A DNA stretch of 64,000 bases from JAJFJD01 sp965228975 (GTDB lineage Bacteria; Pseudomonadota; Alphaproteobacteria; UBA8366): NCBI GenBank assembly GCA_965228975.1, contig OZ245851.1, forward strand, positions 1,922,001 to 1,986,000, read 5' to 3'. Under the pieces are notes generated by a model. That model did not search any database. It saw nothing but the letters and a program-made list of their open reading frames with translations, and was not told the DNA's origin. Both the position numbers and the translations under genes were made by a program. Below, one piece after another: positions 60,459 through 64,000 of the stretch (positions are counted from its first letter, which is position 1; each line of letters opens with the position of its first letter).

Positions 60459-61532
60459 CTACATAGCCTGCAGAACCGGAAGCACCTCTTTCTCTAGCAA
60501 CGCCTTGGCCTCGACACCTTCCGGTGTCTGGGTCAGCCGGATATTGCCGCCCATCGAGAACTTGTCGAGGCCGAGCGCGGCCAGGTCCTGCAGCCGCTCG
60601 ATGCAATGATCCGGCGGACCGACGATGGCGAAGTGATCGATGAACTCCGGCGTGAGCGTATCCGCCTGCCGGGAATCGCCATGGGTATGTTTCCGCATGT
60701 CGTAATTCGCCCGCAGGGTCTGCAGCGCCGTTTCCATCGCCGGGGACACGGGACCGGAGGTCTTGCCGTGCATGACCGAGAAGCGCGCGAAGGTTGTCAG
60801 GCCGCCTTTCACGAGTGTTCGGGCGACATCCAGATCGGGGTGGCAAACGCAGTTGAGATAGGCGCCATAGGCGATGCCGTCGGGGTCGAGCCCGGCCTTC
60901 TCGCGCGCCGCCTTCGCTAGGTCGATGCCCCAGGCAAGCCGGTCCTTGTCCGCCCCGAGAGTGAACATCAACCGGTCCGCATGGAGGGCCGATAGCTCGA
61001 TCACCTTTTCTCCGCTAGCCGCCACCTCGACCGGCGGTTTGTGCCCCCCGGCCATCCAGCTTATCCGGCTGTCCTCGGGCGAATCGGCAAGTTTGAGACT
61101 ACCGACCGCAGGCGCCACGCTATCCGGCATCTCGATCTCGTCGAAGGGCACCGCCTCGCCCCGCAGATAGGTCTGCAAATGGCGCAGATAGGTCTCGAAC
61201 TGCTTCAGCCGCGCGGGTCCCCGGCCAAGATGCGCGAGCGCGGAATCGCCCCGGCCGATGCCGAGGACCGCCCGGCCGCCGGACACCCTGTCCACGCTGG
61301 TGATCGACGTGGCGGTCGCCGCCGCGACGCGCGTGACGGAATTCGTCACAGACGTACCGAGACCGATCCGCTCGGTCACCGTAGCCGCCATGGCGAGCGA
61401 CACGTAGGGATCGCCCGACAGATTCTGGGAATCGACGACCGAAAGACCGTCCCACCCCTTCTCCTCGGTGTCGCGCGCGACCTTCATGATGCCGCGCGGC
61501 AGGGCGGCGCTGTGGTTCCAGATTTTCACCAT
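60459..61532 (-). CDS. LLM-class flavin-dependent oxidoreductase
   Basis: The 357-residue protein is another luciferase-like monooxygenase/F420-reductase-fold enzyme, with ATVTERIGLGTSVTNSVTR, RVSGGRAVLGIGRGDSALA and the C-terminal HFAIVGPPDHCIERLQDL. It differs clearly from the LLM protein at 53584. Cofactor FMN or F420 and substrate are unknown. GGAG precedes the ATG. It follows the enoyl-CoA hydratase-like gene on the same strand by 22 bases, so they may form an operon. Confidence 0.88.
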   Translation of the reverse strand: MVKIWNHSAALPRGIMKVARDTEEKGWDGLSVVDSQNLSGDPYVSLAMAATVTERIGLGTSVTNSVTRVAAATATSITSVDRVSGGRAVLGIGRGDSALAHLGRGPARLKQFETYLRHLQTYLRGEAVPFDEIEMPDSVAPAVGSLKLADSPEDSRISWMAGGHKPPVEVAASGEKVIELSALHADRLMFTLGADKDRLAWGIDLAKAAREKAGLDPDGIAYGAYLNCVCHPDLDVARTLVKGGLTTFARFSVMHGKTSGPVSPAMETALQTLRANYDMRKHTHGDSRQADTLTPEFIDHFAIVGPPDHCIERLQDLAALGLDKFSMGGNIRLTQTPEGVEAKALLEKEVLPVLQAM

Positions 61533-61554
61533 GTCATTCTCCGCACGCTACCGG

Positions 61555-62313
61555 CTACTTCTTCTGGCCTTCGAGGAACTTCTTCGCACCTTTGGTGAAC
61601 CAACCCGACGCGGCCAGATACTGGTTCAGGTGTTTGCCCATATCGAGCGCGTTGTCCAACGGCATATTCTCCGCCGCCCGGAATGTCTCTCGCGTCAGCG
61701 CGACCGCCTTCGGGTCCAGTGCCATCAGCCTGTCCACGAAGTCCGCCTCCGCGGCCGCCAGGGCGTCGGCATCATCGGCCAATTGGTTGATCAGCCCCAT
61801 CTCGTACAAACGGGTCGCTTCGACCAAATCGCCGAACATCGCCAGTTCCAAGCCAAGCCGCGGCCCGACGAGCCGCGCCAGGATCGGCGTGCAGACGGAT
61901 GCGGGGAACCCGTTCCGCATTTCCAGCGCACCGAACCGTGCCGACCGCTCGGCGAGAACGAAGTCGCAACCCATGGAGAGCGTGAATCCGCCCGCCACCG
62001 CGTAGCCGTTGACCACCGCCACGGATGGAATCTCCATATTGTGCAGGATATGAAAGCTACGGACCCAAGCCTGGTCCTTGGCATACGCCTCGTCCGGAGT
62101 CGGTTCGGTCCCGGCCTCGGCCTTGAGATCGCGGCCCGCACTGAACACGCCGCCGGCCCCCTTGATCACGAGAACACGCGCGCTCCGATCCGCCGCGACC
62201 TCGGTCAAGGCGTCCGCCAACGCCAGCGTCGTCGGAATGTCGAAGGCGTTCTTGCGTTCCGGCCGGTCGAGAATCAAGGAAATTCGGCCGTTATCCTTTT
62301 CCGTTCGTATCAT
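61555..62313 (-). CDS. Enoyl-CoA hydratase/isomerase-family protein
   Basis: The 252-residue crotonase-fold protein has the oxyanion segment GAGGVFSAGRDLK, the substrate-binding VNGYAVAGGFTLSMGCDFVLA and a C-terminal helix (AALTRETFRAAE-like). The two glutamates of the hydratase active site are represented at the expected places (FGALEMRNGF and LYEMGLIN). It acts on an enoyl-CoA or related thioester. The pathway is unknown. It precedes the LLM oxidoreductase gene on the same strand. Confidence 0.9.
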   Translation of the reverse strand: MIRTEKDNGRISLILDRPERKNAFDIPTTLALADALTEVAADRSARVLVIKGAGGVFSAGRDLKAEAGTEPTPDEAYAKDQAWVRSFHILHNMEIPSVAVVNGYAVAGGFTLSMGCDFVLAERSARFGALEMRNGFPASVCTPILARLVGPRLGLELAMFGDLVEATRLYEMGLINQLADDADALAAAEADFVDRLMALDPKAVALTRETFRAAENMPLDNALDMGKHLNQYLAASGWFTKGAKKFLEGQKK

Positions 62314-62420
62314 GGGGCCTCTCTACGGAATCGGCGGGCCGATCCCGGTATCCCTTGGCCCGCAGGTTGGCTGGAAGTCGATCCGGACCGGGCGGCTGCT
62401 ACCGCCCGATCCGATATCCG

Positions 62421-64000
62421 TCAAATATCGGCGTAGACGTGCTTTTCCGCCTTGGCGCCGGGATGGGTCACCGCACCGCCGCGGGCATCGCCCACGGTCT
62501 GCGCATAGCGCCACAGGGCACCCGACTGATAATCGTGCTCACGCGGCTCCCAACTCTTGCGGCGTTCGGCCAGTTCGTCGTCGCTGAGGTCGACGTCAAG
62601 CGTTCCCTCGACCGCATCGATGGTAATCATGTCGCCATCCTTCAGCAGTCCGATCGGGCCGCCGACCGCGGCTTCGGGGCCGACATGGCCGATGCAGAAG
62701 CCCCGCGTCGCGCCGGAGAAACGGCCGTCGGTGATAAGTGCGACCTTGTCGCCCATTCCCTGGCCGTATAGCGCGGCCGTCGTGGCCAGCATTTCCCGCA
62801 TTCCGGGGCCGCCCTTCGGACCTTCATAGCGGATGACGAAAACTTCGCCTTCCTCGTAGCCGCGACTCTCGACGCATTCGAAAGCGTCTTCCTCGCAGTC
62901 GAAGACACGGGCCGGACCCGTGAATTTAAGGGTATCCATACCGGCAACCTTCACGATGGCTCCGTCCGGCGCAAGATTGCCCTTAAGGCCGACGACACCG
63001 CCGGTCGGCGTGATCGGCTTGGCGGTCGAGTAGATGATGTCCTGATCGCCCGGCACCTTCACGCCTTCGAGATTCTCGCCGATCGTCTTGCCGGTGACCG
63101 TCAAGCAGTCGCCGTTCATGTAGCCGCCGTCGAGCAGCGCCTTCATCAGGACTGGGACGCCGCCGATTTCGTACATATCCTTGGCGACATACTTCCCGCC
63201 GGGCTTGAGATCGGCGATATACGGTGTGTCCTTGAAGATGTCGGCGACATCGAACAGGTCGAAGTCGATCCCGGCCTCGTTGGCGATCGCCGGCAGGTGC
63301 AGGCCCCCGTTGGTCGATCCGCCGGAGCATGCGATGATGCGCGCCGCGTTGATCAGGGCGTCCTTGGTGACGATGTCGCGCGGCCGGATATTCTTCTCCA
63401 GCAGATTCATGACCATTTCACCGGAGGCCTCCGCATAGGCATCGCGCGAGTCATAGGGCGCCGGTGCGCCCGCCGAGCCCGGAACCGCCAGGCCGATCGC
63501 TTCGGAGACACAGGCCATCGTATTTGCGGTGAACTGGCCGCCGCAGGAGCCCGCCGACGGACAGGCCACGCATTCCATCAAATGCAGGTCTTCGTCGGAC
63601 ATTTCACCGGCACTGTGGGCGCCGACCGCTTCGAACACGTCCTGCACCGTCACGTCGCGCCCCTTAAACCGGCCCGGCAGGATCGACCCGCCATACATGA
63701 AGATCGACGGCACGTTCAGCCGCACCATCACCATCATCATGCCCGGCAGCGACTTGTCGCAGCCCGCCAGGGTCACCATGGCGTCGTAACAGTGGCCCCG
63801 CATGGTCAGTTCGACCGAGTCCGCGATCAGATCCCGGCTCACCAACGAGCTTTTCATGCCCGCATGCCCCATGGCGATGCCGTCGGTCACGGTAATTGTG
63901 GTGAATTCGCGGGGCGTGCCGTTCTTGGCCTTGACGCCGAGTTTGACGGCTTGCGCCTGCCGGTTGAGCGAAATATTGCAGGGCGCGGCCTCGTTCCAGC
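62421..64000 (-). CDS. ilvD: Dihydroxy-acid dehydratase (N-terminus beyond the window)
   Basis: IlvD dehydrates 2,3-dihydroxy acids in branched-chain amino acid synthesis and holds an iron-sulfur cluster. The frame runs off the right edge; 526 residues of about 560-570 are present. The three cluster cysteines are seen in WNEAAPCN, AGCDKSLPG and CPSAGSCGG. The segment TDGIAMGHAGMKSSL and the C-terminal GRFSGATRGFCIGHVGPEA are typical. No clear terminator follows the stop at 62421. Confidence 0.96.
   Translation of the reverse strand, partial: WNEAAPCNISLNRQAQAVKLGVKAKNGTPREFTTITVTDGIAMGHAGMKSSLVSRDLIADSVELTMRGHCYDAMVTLAGCDKSLPGMMMVMVRLNVPSIFMYGGSILPGRFKGRDVTVQDVFEAVGAHSAGEMSDEDLHLMECVACPSAGSCGGQFTANTMACVSEAIGLAVPGSAGAPAPYDSRDAYAEASGEMVMNLLEKNIRPRDIVTKDALINAARIIACSGGSTNGGLHLPAIANEAGIDFDLFDVADIFKDTPYIADLKPGGKYVAKDMYEIGGVPVLMKALLDGGYMNGDCLTVTGKTIGENLEGVKVPGDQDIIYSTAKPITPTGGVVGLKGNLAPDGAIVKVAGMDTLKFTGPARVFDCEEDAFECVESRGYEEGEVFVIRYEGPKGGPGMREMLATTAALYGQGMGDKVALITDGRFSGATRGFCIGHVGPEAAVGGPIGLLKDGDMITIDAVEGTLDVDLSDDELAERRKSWEPREHDYQSGALWRYAQTVGDARGGAVTHPGAKAEKHVYADI

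Overview
The window looks like a chromosomal segment of a GC-rich alphaproteobacterium, plausibly a Rhodospirillales-type heterotroph. The main reason is a long block of housekeeping genes in an order familiar from alphaproteobacteria: dgt-argS-SPOR-nagZ-scpA-scpB-tatABC-serS-surE-pcm-nlpD, followed by yajC-secD-secF-Mth938-squalene/phytoene synthase-like-trmFO. Homologues of two mitochondrial complex I assembly factors and a perfect CtrA-type box point the same way. No rRNA, tRNA, CRISPR array, prophage or insertion sequence was recognised.

Layout. 1-4073: a VWA-like lipoprotein, a malate/lactate dehydrogenase-family oxidoreductase, a CNT nucleoside transporter and a PNPOx-like protein. 4086-10588: malate synthase G, a secreted HExxH protein, coaD and gyrA. 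10741-14127: an envelope region with three OmpA-like lipoproteins, two carrying lysine runs, and an MscS channel. 14329-17820: divergent ssb and uvrA. 17826-20421: an exported protein, a class III nucleotide cyclase and a DUF4389 membrane protein. 20487-26822: trmFO, the pseudoenzyme-like squalene/phytoene synthase homologue, a PuuD-like membrane domain, an Mth938 protein and secF-secD-yajC. 27007-33406: a DUF815 ATPase, then nlpD-pcm-surE-serS-tatCBA on the minus strand. 33589-34656: an orphan FbpC-like ABC ATPase that seems to interrupt the ancestral gene order. 34750-41289: scpB-scpA-nagZ-SPOR-argS-dgt, mostly overlapping. 41432-44387: erpA, a flavin-dependent halogenase and xthA.

From 44401 onward the character changes to accessory metabolism: a UbiD-type decarboxylase, a single-module NRPS-like A-T-TE enzyme, a D-2-hydroxyacid dehydrogenase, a CaiB-type CoA transferase, DUF924, an SDR, an alpha/beta hydrolase, two LLM flavin oxidoreductases, a GalD-like tautomerase next to a LysR gene lacking its DNA-binding domain, a UspA protein, an AGCS symporter, an AT-rich islet of small unknown genes (about 59.05-60.42 kb), an enoyl-CoA hydratase and an ilvD truncated by the window end.

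The most promising candidates for something undescribed are the halogenase plus A-T-TE neighbourhood (41.9-51.1 kb), the lysine-run OmpA-like lipoprotein cluster with upstream CtrA-type sites (10.8-14.1 kb), and the orphan ABC ATPase behind a perfect 14-bp palindrome. All functions are inferred by reading protein motifs; no database search was possible.
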